DNA of 64,000 bases from an uncultured Kiloniellaceae bacterium (lineage in GTDB: Bacteria > Pseudomonadota > Alphaproteobacteria > Kiloniellales > Kiloniellaceae). The notes under the pieces were generated by a model, which did not search any database, was not told where the DNA came from, and was given only the letters and a program-made list of their open reading frames with translations. The stretch lies in assembly GCA_947493695.1 (NCBI GenBank), contig CANLSF010000003.1, positions 620,001 through 684,000 of the forward strand. Direction: 5' to 3'. The position numbers and the translations under genes were made by a program. Positions 8,306 to 15,620 of the stretch are shown here, piece after piece; position 1 is the stretch's first letter, and each line of letters begins with the position of its first letter.

Positions 8306-9171
8306 GAGGTCGCCTTCCCTGTTCCCGACGCGCCACCAGACGCGCCGCCCGAAAGGCTGCCGCCCAGAAGGTCGCCGCTCAAGGGTACGCCGACTTTCTC
8401 GCAGGCCGCGGCGATCCACTTGGCCAGCAGGTCCGCGATAATCTGCTGATCCTGTTCCAGCGCCAGCAGGTCGTTGCGCACCTCGATCATGACATTGAGC
8501 AGATCGTGGTGCAGCCCGTGCTCGATCAGGGTATGGGTCACGCCGTCTTGCGGGCCGTAGGGCTCGTTGCGCCGCACGTCCAGGCTGGTGAAGTCTGCAG
8601 CGGTCTGGAGCATGGCGTCGGCCAGACGACTGTCGCTGTCGTGCAGAATGCCGATATGCAGATCCCGCTGGCCGCCGAAGTAGACCGGTGTAAAGCTGTG
8701 AACCGTCACCATGACCTTCAGCTGCTCGCTGCCCGAGATCACGCTGGAGAGCTTATCCTTGAAGGGCAGATAGATGTTCTCGATCCGCTCGCTTTTCTGC
8801 GCTTCGGTCAGGTTTTTGTTGCCGGGAATTTCGAAGACTTCGCTCTTTTCCGGCATGGCGCCGGAAGCGCCGGGTGGACGGTTGCAGTCATAGACCAGCC
8901 GCGAGACCCGCGCCGCCACCAGGGCCGCGTCCAGGTGGGTCGCCACGCTGCGCGCCACCACATCCGCGCCGGGATCCCAGGCCACGTGACTGGTGAGTTC
9001 GTCGCTGCTCAGCCCCAGATCGCCGTAGCGCTCGGGAATGACGTTGGAAGCATGCTCGCAGACCAGCAGAACCGGGCTCGCGCCGCCGGCATTGAATACC
9101 TCCGGTGCGATGGGCCCCGCCTCCCCCGGCTTTGCGCCATCTTCAAGCAATCGATCATTCCCCACAGCCAT
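8293..9171 (-). CDS. N-formylglutamate amidohydrolase-like enzyme in a TRAP operon
   Basis: A 292-residue cytoplasmic protein of the N-formylglutamate amidohydrolase family (HutG/FGase type), which removes formyl groups as formate. Visible family motifs are LLVCEHASNVIPERY near residue 35, YDCNRPPGASGAMP near 93, VTVHSFTPVYFG near 153 and NVMIEVRNDLL near 230, containing the expected metal-binding His/Glu residues. It is the first gene of the TRAP operon and overlaps dctQ, so its substrate is probably the compound the transporter brings in. A second family member lies at 62818-63663. True activity on N-formylglutamate is not shown by sequence. Confidence 0.88.
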   Translation of the reverse strand: MAVGNDRLLEDGAKPGEAGPIAPEVFNAGGASPVLLVCEHASNVIPERYGDLGLSSDELTSHVAWDPGADVVARSVATHLDAALVAARVSRLVYDCNRPPGASGAMPEKSEVFEIPGNKNLTEAQKSERIENIYLPFKDKLSSVISGSEQLKVMVTVHSFTPVYFGGQRDLHIGILHDSDSRLADAMLQTAADFTSLDVRRNEPYGPQDGVTHTLIEHGLHHDLLNVMIEVRNDLLALEQDQQIIADLLAKWIAAACEKVGVPLSGDLLGGSLSGGASGGASGTGKATSCPQ

Positions 9172-9465
9172 TCTGTATAGATAATTACAGACCTGACCAA
9201 GCAGTCAACTCCTTTTCAGAAAGTCTTTCGACACACCGCGCCCTCCTGTTAGAGTAGTGGAAAACAAGATCAAGGTGGGGAACCAGAGCAGGATCGTTCC
9301 CGGCGCAAAGCGTGTGTTGCGTTCAATAGGATAGAGGAATTCGACGGCAGATCCGAGGCAGCGTTTGCGAAGCAGAACGCGTTCGGATAAGCCGGAGAAT
9401 GCAGTTAAACGCAATATGCGAAGCGGCGGGAGCGTGAATCCTCCTCTGCAACAAAAGGACAGCCT
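9172..9465. promoter_or_regulatory. Divergent control region between hydrolase/TRAP operon and rpiR
   Basis: About 294 bp that must hold promoters for both directions. AAGGA lies 6 nt before the rpiR ATG. The stretch 9396-9430 (TTAAACGCAATATGCG then GGAGCG) resembles the end of repeat copy B, and TTGCGTT occurs about 75 bp earlier at 9318, so a diverged third copy of that repeat may be present. No clear sigma-70 boxes were picked. Confidence 0.4.
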
Positions 9466-10338
9466 ATGCCGGGACCGGTCGAGACCATTGGGGAGCGCCT
9501 GCAGAGCTCGTTCGACGAGCTGACCCGGGCCGAGCGGCAGCTGGCCAATGCGATCCTGGAGAACTATCCCGTCTCCGGCCTGGGCAGCATCACTGCGCTT
9601 GCGGGTAACGCCAAGGTCTCCACCCCCACGGTGGTGCGTATGGTGCGCAAGCTGGGCTTTAGCGGCTTCCCGCAGTTTCAGGCATCGCTCAGGCGGGAGC
9701 TTGAAGCCAAGATCACCAACCCCATCGCCAAGCACGACACCTGGGCCGAGAACGCCCCCGACGAGCACATCCTGAACCGCTTCACCGAAGCCGTCATCGA
9801 CAACATCCACCAGACCCTGGCGCAGATCGACCCGGAGACCTTCGACGCCGCCTGCGCTCTGCTCGCCGATCCCAAGCGCCAGGTTTACGTGGTCGGCGGC
9901 CGTGTGACGCGGGCGCTGTCGGATTACTTCTACATGCACCTGCAGATGATCCGCCGGGACGTGAACAGCATCGAATCCCGCTCGAATTCCTGGCCCCACT
10001 CACTCCTGGATATGCAGGCCGAGGACGTCCTGGTGATCTTCGACAACCGGCGCTACGAGAACTCCACCATCAAGCTCGCCGAGCTGGCCCGCGAACAGGG
10101 CGTGAAGATCATCCTCTTCACCGACCAGTGGCGCAGCCCGGTCAGCCGCTTCGCCGAGATCTGCATCAGCAGCCGCATCGTCGTCCCCTCCGCCTGGGAT
10201 TCCTCGGTCGTCATCCTGCTGCTGCTGGAAACCATGATCGCCGAGGTCCAGAAACAGACCTGGGACGACACCCGGCACCGGATCGAGGATCTGGAAGATA
10301 TTTTCGACCGGACGAGGTTTTTTAGGAAATTTAATTAG
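9466..10338 (+). CDS. RpiR/MurR-family transcriptional regulator with SIS domain
   Basis: A 290-residue regulator. Residues about 1-77 form the HTH_6 domain (LQSSFDELTRAERQLANAIL, then GNAKVSTPTVVRMVRKLGFSG), and about 120-260 a SIS sugar-phosphate isomerase-like sensing domain (VYVVGGRVTRALSDYF, VLVIFDNRRYENST). SIS domains usually bind phosphosugars, but regulators of this type beside TRAP or amino-acid genes are also common. It is divergent from the N-formylglutamate amidohydrolase/TRAP operon and is its likely regulator. A 16-bp-arm hairpin begins on its last codon. Confidence 0.92.
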   Translation: MPGPVETIGERLQSSFDELTRAERQLANAILENYPVSGLGSITALAGNAKVSTPTVVRMVRKLGFSGFPQFQASLRRELEAKITNPIAKHDTWAENAPDEHILNRFTEAVIDNIHQTLAQIDPETFDAACALLADPKRQVYVVGGRVTRALSDYFYMHLQMIRRDVNSIESRSNSWPHSLLDMQAEDVLVIFDNRRYENSTIKLAELAREQGVKIILFTDQWRSPVSRFAEICISSRIVVPSAWDSSVVILLLLETMIAEVQKQTWDDTRHRIEDLEDIFDRTRFFRKFN

Positions 10339-10371
10339 GGTCTGTTCAACATCACGATGTTGAACAGACCC
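10338..10371. repeat. Perfect 16-bp-arm hairpin at the rpiR stop
   Basis: GGGTCTGTTCAACATC and its exact complement GATGTTGAACAGACCC separated by only AC. The left arm starts on the last base of the rpiR stop codon. There is no T tract after it, so it is not a standard intrinsic terminator; it may be an mRNA-end stabiliser, a protein-binding palindrome or a mobile-element scar. Confidence 0.85.
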
Positions 10372-10379
10372 AACAAGCG

Positions 10380-10503
10380 ATTTGCGTTCTCCAAAACACA
10401 CCTTCTCAAAACCTGCGTTCGAGATCAGCAGTATGCTGATTGAGAGGCAGCGGGTTTTGAGTCCGCTTAAACGCAAATTGCGCAAAGGAGCGAGTTAGGA
10501 TCT
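10380..10503 (-). repeat. Structured intergenic repeat, copy B (inverted)
   Basis: Reverse-complement copy of the element at 5041-5165; core 10404-10461. The two copies share the TCTCAAAAC and GTTTTGAG arms, GGCAGCG/CGCTGCC, the GATCAG-CTGAT inner palindrome, the TTAA-ACGCAA outer arm and AGATC(C/T)TAAC at the end. Copy B supplies the likely Shine-Dalgarno region of the gene at 10507. Confidence 0.65.
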
Positions 10504-10506
10504 ACC

Positions 10507-10839
10507 ATGTCGATACCCTCTCTGTCCGAAGCCGAGCTGACGGCCATGATCACAGCGGCAGAGGCCGAGCTCAACCCCAAAGAACTCCGGCTCTCGGAAC
10601 TGATCAAGATCTCACCGGCGCGCTGGTCGGGCGGAGATTACGGGAGAGAGACCGGCGGCTTCTGGGCGGTCGGCGTCTTCGGCCATCAGGTGCTCTGGTA
10701 CAACGAGATCGAAGAGGGCTTCAACCTCTCCCGCTTCACGATCTACGGAAAAATCGATGACCTCTGGTGCAATCAGGATGAGTTGAATTGGGTGATCGCT
10801 CGTGTGATGCGGTTTGTTGAGGAAGGGAAACCAGTATAG
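10507..10839 (+). CDS. Hypothetical 110-aa protein
   Basis: Not recognised. A soluble 110-residue protein, rich in Glu, Trp and aromatic residues (SPARWSGGDYGRETGGFWAV, DDLWCNQDELNWVIARVMRF), without signal peptide or membrane helices. AGGA lies 6 nt before the ATG, inside repeat copy B. GC-rich codon use resembles the neighbouring polyol and TRAP genes rather than the CBASS locus, with which it converges. Confidence 0.6.
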   Translation: MSIPSLSEAELTAMITAAEAELNPKELRLSELIKISPARWSGGDYGRETGGFWAVGVFGHQVLWYNEIEEGFNLSRFTIYGKIDDLWCNQDELNWVIARVMRFVEEGKPV

Positions 10840-10927
10840 ACCGCCCAGACGTGTTTTTGTGCGCTCGTCCAACCCGGCTACGCACAAATTAGGATCTGAC
10901 CCTTGCCACCCAAAAAACTTCGTCACC

Positions 10928-12310
10928 TTACTTTCGTTTACGGAATTTTGTCCAACTAGGTCGTGTAGGATTCCTCCGCGGCATGCCCAATCCGGTGATT
11001 GTCACTGGTACACGCCTAAACCCAATAATTCGTCCATTTAGTCGAACCGAAACATCCATTTGGTGCTTACCCCGATATGCGGAATGCTCTTCGATAACAA
11101 GACCACTTTGAGATTTATGACCAAGGTCGTTTTCAGCTTCAGCCTCTTGACCGGAATTACGAACCACCCAAGTCACGACCGCGCCGTCTGGTAAACCATC
11201 GCTGTTTGCCAAACTAAATTCGATCATACACCCCTTAGGTATTGGTCCAATTTGGTTGATTTTCTCAAATACCTTTCTCTCAGTTGTCGCGCGAACAAGT
11301 ACCTCAGGATCGAAACGTATTGGCACCAGTGCTTTCCCAGTTGCCGCTTCAAGAATTTCTTCTTCGCTAGGCATGGGAAAGAAGTGATCAAATGCCTCTG
11401 ACCAGATATCTGCACTATCCAGTTTTGAAGGTGCAGCTAGTGCTCTCTCCGCAATAGAAATGAAAGTATCCAATGCGTCGATAAATAACTTTGTACCGTT
11501 TTCTGACAAACGGTTGAGATCCTCTGTGCTGTTCGCAGGATTTAACACAACTGTCGAATAGTAGAGTCGAGCCCGCATCTCGGTGACGGTAGCTCTAAGG
11601 AACTCATCGTCTCCACGTAGGTCTGCAGTTTCTAGCTCAAGTAGACTTTCAGCAACCAGAACGGTTAGCAAAATAGACGATGGCCGACATTCATCCTCAA
11701 GTTTGAGCGACGCCCACATCTTCAAATATCTAACGAGACGGCGAGCCCGAGATCGCTGTGTTTCGTCGACACTCTCTTTCCACCATATGTAAATTGCTTT
11801 TGGATCGCTATCCTCCCATTCACCGTCCATCGTTGCCAATGATCGAGCGTCACGCGCAGCATCAAGATGATACGCAGGCACATCGATATGGAAGTCGCCT
11901 GAAAAGTGAATACGGTTACAGCGCAACTTTGGTTCGCTCACGCCCTCTGCGTCGTTTTCCTCATCATCAGCGTATTCTTCCAAACTAACTTGAACGAAGT
12001 CTTTGAATTCATTTGGTGCGTAGTTTCCGTCTTCCGGAGCCCCAGGCCATCGGAAATACACGCCAAGATCAATATCGAACTCCATTCCTTTGTGCGCTGG
12101 CCGAACTTGCGTACCAAACTTGTACGACCCCTGTAGCCAGCTATAAATCGGATAACCGGACCTAGAATTGAGGTCATCAAACAAATGCTCGGCGAGACTA
12201 TTCCACCGCTCTTTCTGAGCATCGTACTGCTCATCTGAGGGCCGAATGCGGTAATCTAGGCATTCATCAGGGTTTGCGGTGGAAAAAAATAGACTTGCAG
12301 CGATCCCCAT
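10928..12310 (-). CDS. CBASS CD-NTase, DncV-like, with C-terminal sensor-type domain
   Basis: A 460-residue cGAS/DncV-like nucleotidyltransferase that would make a cyclic oligonucleotide signal on phage infection. Residues about 60-81 hold QGSYKFGTQVRP and EFDIDLGVYF, giving the GS motif and metal Asp79/Asp81; HIDVP supplies the third Asp at about 143. Further DncV-like stretches are SDPKAIYIWW and PSSILLTVLV, so a 3',3'-cGAMP-type product is plausible but inferred. Residues about 330-450 form an extra domain (VVTWVVRNSGQEAE, EEHSAYRGKHQMDVSV) resembling the adenylyl/guanylyl/SMODS C-terminal sensor domain. The ATG at 12310 overlaps the effector stop as TGATG. AT-richer than its surroundings. 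Confidence 0.88.
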   Translation of the reverse strand: MGIAASLFFSTANPDECLDYRIRPSDEQYDAQKERWNSLAEHLFDDLNSRSGYPIYSWLQGSYKFGTQVRPAHKGMEFDIDLGVYFRWPGAPEDGNYAPNEFKDFVQVSLEEYADDEENDAEGVSEPKLRCNRIHFSGDFHIDVPAYHLDAARDARSLATMDGEWEDSDPKAIYIWWKESVDETQRSRARRLVRYLKMWASLKLEDECRPSSILLTVLVAESLLELETADLRGDDEFLRATVTEMRARLYYSTVVLNPANSTEDLNRLSENGTKLFIDALDTFISIAERALAAPSKLDSADIWSEAFDHFFPMPSEEEILEAATGKALVPIRFDPEVLVRATTERKVFEKINQIGPIPKGCMIEFSLANSDGLPDGAVVTWVVRNSGQEAEAENDLGHKSQSGLVIEEHSAYRGKHQMDVSVRLNGRIIGFRRVPVTITGLGMPRRNPTRPSWTKFRKRK

Positions 12311-13305
12311 CAATTCACCTGCCTGGTCTGAGAAAAACTCTGCACTGGCGCTTCGTGCGCCAGCTGGGCTTTCATGAAATCGCTCACCAGATGATCGCGG
12401 GCCGAAGCTTCAGCTAACCCCTCTAAGTCTGCAATTGCATTCTTAGTGGCTACATCAAGAGCTAAATGACGCTCTTGTTCTCGCGATTGAACCTGATCAA
12501 TCCGATAGTAACGCTCACCAAGTCTGTGCCTCACAACATAGTCCGAGTTGATTTGTTGCGCTGCAATCATAACGTTCGTTAGTCGTTGGTCGTCCATCCA
12601 GCTGAGCCAACCCATGTTACTGTCGACCGAATTCGAAATTGAGAAGTGTGCAGTTGTTGTCCCGATACTTAGTAGAGATACATCTGCGATATCCTGCCCA
12701 AGAAAGTGCTCAGCCTCATGCAATGCAAGTTGATCAGGAGCATTTGCATAAAGCCCTCCATCAGCAAAAAGTTCGCCACCAATCCGATGAAGGGGAAAAT
12801 AGGTTGGTGCAGCGGACGTAGCTAAGGCAACGTCAACAACTGATAGTCGCCAGTCACGAACAAATGTTTCATGGTGAGGTGTTTTGAATACCTGTGGCTT
12901 TCCTTTCGTTAAGTTAACAGCAGGGATGATTACTCGGTGCTTCAAATCTCCAATACGAGACTTCGCACCAACAATCTCGCTAACCACTTCAGATAATTTG
13001 GTTGGATTATATTTAGCGCTTCTAGCACTTCTTCCTAAATCCAACTTCTTTCCCACCCAGCTTTGTGGAGCTGGTCGCCGAGAAAAAATCTCTGCGCCGT
13101 GTTTCTTAAATGAAGCAAGTATATCCGCGGCAGGTTTTCGTGACGCAAGACCAAGAGCAATTATTCCACCTACCGACGTACCCGCAATCAAATCGAAGCT
13201 ATCAGCGATGTGCTTACCGCTTTCTTCTTCTATTTTTGCAAGGACCGCAGCCGTATAGAGACCAAGAAAGCCTCCACCCGATAGTGATAGAATCTGAAAA
13301 GTCAC
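12310..13305 (-). CDS. capV: CBASS effector: patatin-like phospholipase, CapV type
   Basis: A 331-residue patatin-like phospholipase. The oxyanion motif SGGGFLGLY is at residues 9-17, the nucleophile motif GTSVGG at 42-47 (Ser44) and the catalytic Asp motif DGGLYANAP at 182-190, so the Ser-Asp dyad is intact. In CBASS such CapV effectors are switched on by cyclic dinucleotide and degrade the inner membrane, killing the infected cell. It is the first gene of a two-gene operon, coupled by TGATG to the CD-NTase. No Cap2/Cap3 or HORMA/TRIP13 genes are present, so the locus is a minimal type I system. The promoter must lie in the AT-rich 13306-13440 stretch. Confidence 0.9.
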   Translation of the reverse strand: MTFQILSLSGGGFLGLYTAAVLAKIEEESGKHIADSFDLIAGTSVGGIIALGLASRKPAADILASFKKHGAEIFSRRPAPQSWVGKKLDLGRSARSAKYNPTKLSEVVSEIVGAKSRIGDLKHRVIIPAVNLTKGKPQVFKTPHHETFVRDWRLSVVDVALATSAAPTYFPLHRIGGELFADGGLYANAPDQLALHEAEHFLGQDIADVSLLSIGTTTAHFSISNSVDSNMGWLSWMDDQRLTNVMIAAQQINSDYVVRHRLGERYYRIDQVQSREQERHLALDVATKNAIADLEGLAEASARDHLVSDFMKAQLAHEAPVQSFSQTRQVN

Positions 13306-13562
13306 GCCGCTCTAATTCCCCATGTTCATATAGTTATTCTATGAAAAGGAGTGTTTTTCAACTCAAATGAGTCTCAAAATGAATAATTTTCTAATATAAA
13401 ATTTACAATTCAGCAGCTGAAATTTTTTGTATTTAACCCACTCAATTCTTTCGCCCCCACCCCACACATTTGCCATCTCCCCCTTCTCTGTCGTAAGTGA
13501 ATAGACGGCGGCCGCACCACCACGCCACCGCCACACACAGCAACCACCCCGGTCAAACGCTC

Positions 13563-14522
13563 ATGCAACGCCGCAAAGACTCCAACGGAAACCGTCTCGA
13601 CGATGCGGCGCGCGCGGGCTGGCTTTATTACGTCGCCAAGAACACCCAGGACGAGATTGCCGAGACCATGGGGATTTCGCGGCAGTCGGCGCAGCGGCTG
13701 GTGTCCCTGGCGGTCAGCGAGGGGCTGATCAAGGTGCGGGTGGATCATCCGATTGCGCGCTGTCTGGAGCTGGGGCGGGATCTGAAGGCGCGCTTCGCCC
13801 TCAAATCCGTCGAGGTGGTGCCGAGCGATCCGGGCTCTTCCTCGACCACCGTGGGACTGGCCGAGGCCGGGGCCGCGGCAATCGAGAAGGCGCTGAAATC
13901 CAGCGCGCCGGTTATCATGGCCCTGGGCACCGGACGGACCCTGAAGGCCGCCGTGGATCAGTTGCCGCAGATGAATTGCCCGCAGCACAGGATTGTGTCC
14001 CTGACCGGGAACATCGCGCCGGACGGCTCGGCGGCCTATTACAACGTGATTTTCAGCATGGCGGACGCGGTCAAGGCCAGCCACTTTCCCATGCCCCTGC
14101 CCGTCTACGTCTCCTCGCCCGAGGAACGCGCACTGCTGCACAAACAGGAACTGATCCACTCGACCCTGGAACTGGCGGCCAAGGCCGACACGACCTTTGT
14201 CGGCATCGGCGAGATGGGCGCCCACGCGCCCCTGCGCGAGGACGGCTTCATCGGCGATCCGGAGATGGAGAAACTCATGAAGGCCGGTGCGGTCGGCGAG
14301 ATCACAGGCTGGGTCTTCGATGCCGAGGGCAAGCTGATCCCCGGCGCCACCAACGCCCGGGTCGCCAGCGCGCCCCTGCCCTCCTGCAAGAGTGGGCTGG
14401 TCACCGCCCTGGCCATGGGCGAACGCAAGCTGCCCGCCATCTCAGCCGCCGTGCGCGGCGGCCTGGTCAACGGCCTGATCACCGACGAAGAAACCGCGGA
14501 AAAACTGCTGTCGGACTCATGA
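13563..14522 (+). CDS. SorC/DeoR-type sugar-binding transcriptional regulator
   Basis: A 319-residue SorC-family regulator. The N-terminal helix-turn-helix is NTQDEIAETMGISRQSAQRL (about residues 27-46), followed by the NagB-like sugar-binding domain with ALGTGRTLKAAV and VGIGEMG. An upstream GTG-type extension to 13497 exists, but the ATG at 13563 gives the family N-terminus. It is placed ahead of the SmoEFGK polyol operon and is the likely sensor of the imported sugar or its phosphate; palindromic sites at 15549-15581 are candidate operators. Confidence 0.9.
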   Translation: MQRRKDSNGNRLDDAARAGWLYYVAKNTQDEIAETMGISRQSAQRLVSLAVSEGLIKVRVDHPIARCLELGRDLKARFALKSVEVVPSDPGSSSTTVGLAEAGAAAIEKALKSSAPVIMALGTGRTLKAAVDQLPQMNCPQHRIVSLTGNIAPDGSAAYYNVIFSMADAVKASHFPMPLPVYVSSPEERALLHKQELIHSTLELAAKADTTFVGIGEMGAHAPLREDGFIGDPEMEKLMKAGAVGEITGWVFDAEGKLIPGATNARVASAPLPSCKSGLVTALAMGERKLPAISAAVRGGLVNGLITDEETAEKLLSDS

Positions 14523-14585
14523 GCAGGCTGCGGCAGCCGCCGCGCGGCACGCTGTAGTTATCGCCAAAATTTCGAGGAACCCGAT

Positions 14586-14978
14586 ATGAGCCTCAAAGAA
14601 ATCCGCAACGCCGACTACACGATCCTGCTCTGCCGGAACCTGAAAGAAACCCGCAGCTTCTACAAGGACATCATGGGCTTTCCCCTGGAGGCCGACATGG
14701 AGACCTGGGTGAGTTTCCGGGTCGGCGCGACGCTGCTAACCCTTCGTCCACGCGGCGCCAACCCGGTCTGGGATGATGGCCCGGCGGAAGCGGGCGCGGC
14801 CTCGGTCCAGTTGGCGTTCCGCGTGCCCCCGCCCGCCGTCGATGCCTGCCACACCGAGCTGCTGGCCAAGGGCGTGCCGATCCTGCGCGAACCGACCGAC
14901 CTGCCCGACTGGCGGCACCGCACGCTCTTCTTCCGTGATCCCGAAGGCAACGTCATCGAGATCTATGCGGAGTACTAG
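14586..14978 (+). CDS. VOC (glyoxalase/bleomycin-resistance) family protein
   Basis: A 130-residue single-domain VOC protein with two beta-alpha-beta-beta-beta modules: DYTILLCRNLKETRSFYKDI at the start and the classic end HRTLFFRDPEGNVIEIYAEY, which supplies a metal-ligand Glu. Function cannot be set beyond metal-dependent lyase/dioxygenase-like or binding roles. It follows the SorC gene by 63 bp on the same strand. Confidence 0.85.
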   Translation: MSLKEIRNADYTILLCRNLKETRSFYKDIMGFPLEADMETWVSFRVGATLLTLRPRGANPVWDDGPAEAGAASVQLAFRVPPPAVDACHTELLAKGVPILREPTDLPDWRHRTLFFRDPEGNVIEIYAEY

Positions 14979-14999
14979 GATCAAGTCTCAAAGACCGAA

Positions 15000-15389
15000 C
15001 TAGTCCTCCGAAGCAAGGCCCCCAGCGCACCATTGGTCATAATCGAACTTCTCCGGATGACGGAGCAGATCGCTTGAGCGGGTCTGCCAAGTTGTGAGCG
15101 CCTTGCTGTCAAAGCGATCCGCCTTTGCAATGAAGTCTTTCAGGTCGAACGCGACTTGGGCATCCGGCGTCCGGCGCACCTGGTCCCCAACCATCAGATG
15201 AAGAATGGAGAGAAAGAAGCGATTCTTGGGGCAGTTGTCGTTCGCCGCCAATTCCAGATAAAGGTCTTCGAATCCCTGCCACAGAAGCGCCAAGCCCCAA
15301 TCCTGACAAGGGTCCTGAGCAGTAGCGTCGAAAGCCCAGTCATTGATTTCTGACCATGTGGGATTCCAGGGATCGGCAAACGTCACCAT
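15000..15389 (-). CDS. Hypothetical 129-aa protein
   Basis: Not recognised. A soluble acidic protein rich in Trp and Asp (WNPTWSEINDWAFDA, DWGLALLWQGFEDLYLELA, FFLSILHLMVGDQV). The helical pattern and small size recall immunity- or cargo-type small proteins but no family can be named. The ATG at 15389 is preferred over a GTG three bases earlier. It stands on the strand opposite to the flanking polyol genes and has its own intergenic space. Confidence 0.6.
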   Translation of the reverse strand: MVTFADPWNPTWSEINDWAFDATAQDPCQDWGLALLWQGFEDLYLELAANDNCPKNRFFLSILHLMVGDQVRRTPDAQVAFDLKDFIAKADRFDSKALTTWQTRSSDLLRHPEKFDYDQWCAGGLASED

Positions 15390-15527
15390 CACGCCCTTTA
15401 GAGTTGTGGAAAATCATCTACAGGGTAAGTTCGTCCGGACCGAATGTCCAATCCTGGTCGGCAAAAAAACCCGCGACGGTCGTCGCTCACTCGCCTATTT
15501 CTTGTGCACTGCAGCAACGATTCAATC

Positions 15528-15581
15528 TTGACTCGTTAAGCATATTCGTGAGTAATTGCTCAACACATAGGCAATTGCTCA
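15528..15581 (+). promoter_or_regulatory. Candidate promoter and SorC operators of the polyol operon
   Basis: TTGACT at 15528-15533 and AGTAAT at 15551-15556 are 17 bp apart, a plausible sigma-70 promoter. TGAGTAATTGCTCA (15549-15562, 12 of 14 bases palindromic) overlaps the -10 box, and a related GGCAATTGCTCA follows at 15570-15581, 19 bp on. Placement over the promoter suggests repression by the SorC regulator. Confidence 0.5.
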
Positions 15582-15620
15582 TTCAAAGAGCCACCCCAAG
15601 ACCTGTGCGGGAGGAAAAAC

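Noticed and set aside
10338-10371. Hairpin as a normal intrinsic terminator of rpiR
   Set aside because: No T tract follows on either strand, so it is listed as a repeat of unknown role.
13410-14225. 271-codon frame antisense to the SorC regulator
   Set aside because: The regulator has a clear helix-turn-helix and sugar-binding domain; the antisense product is low-complexity.
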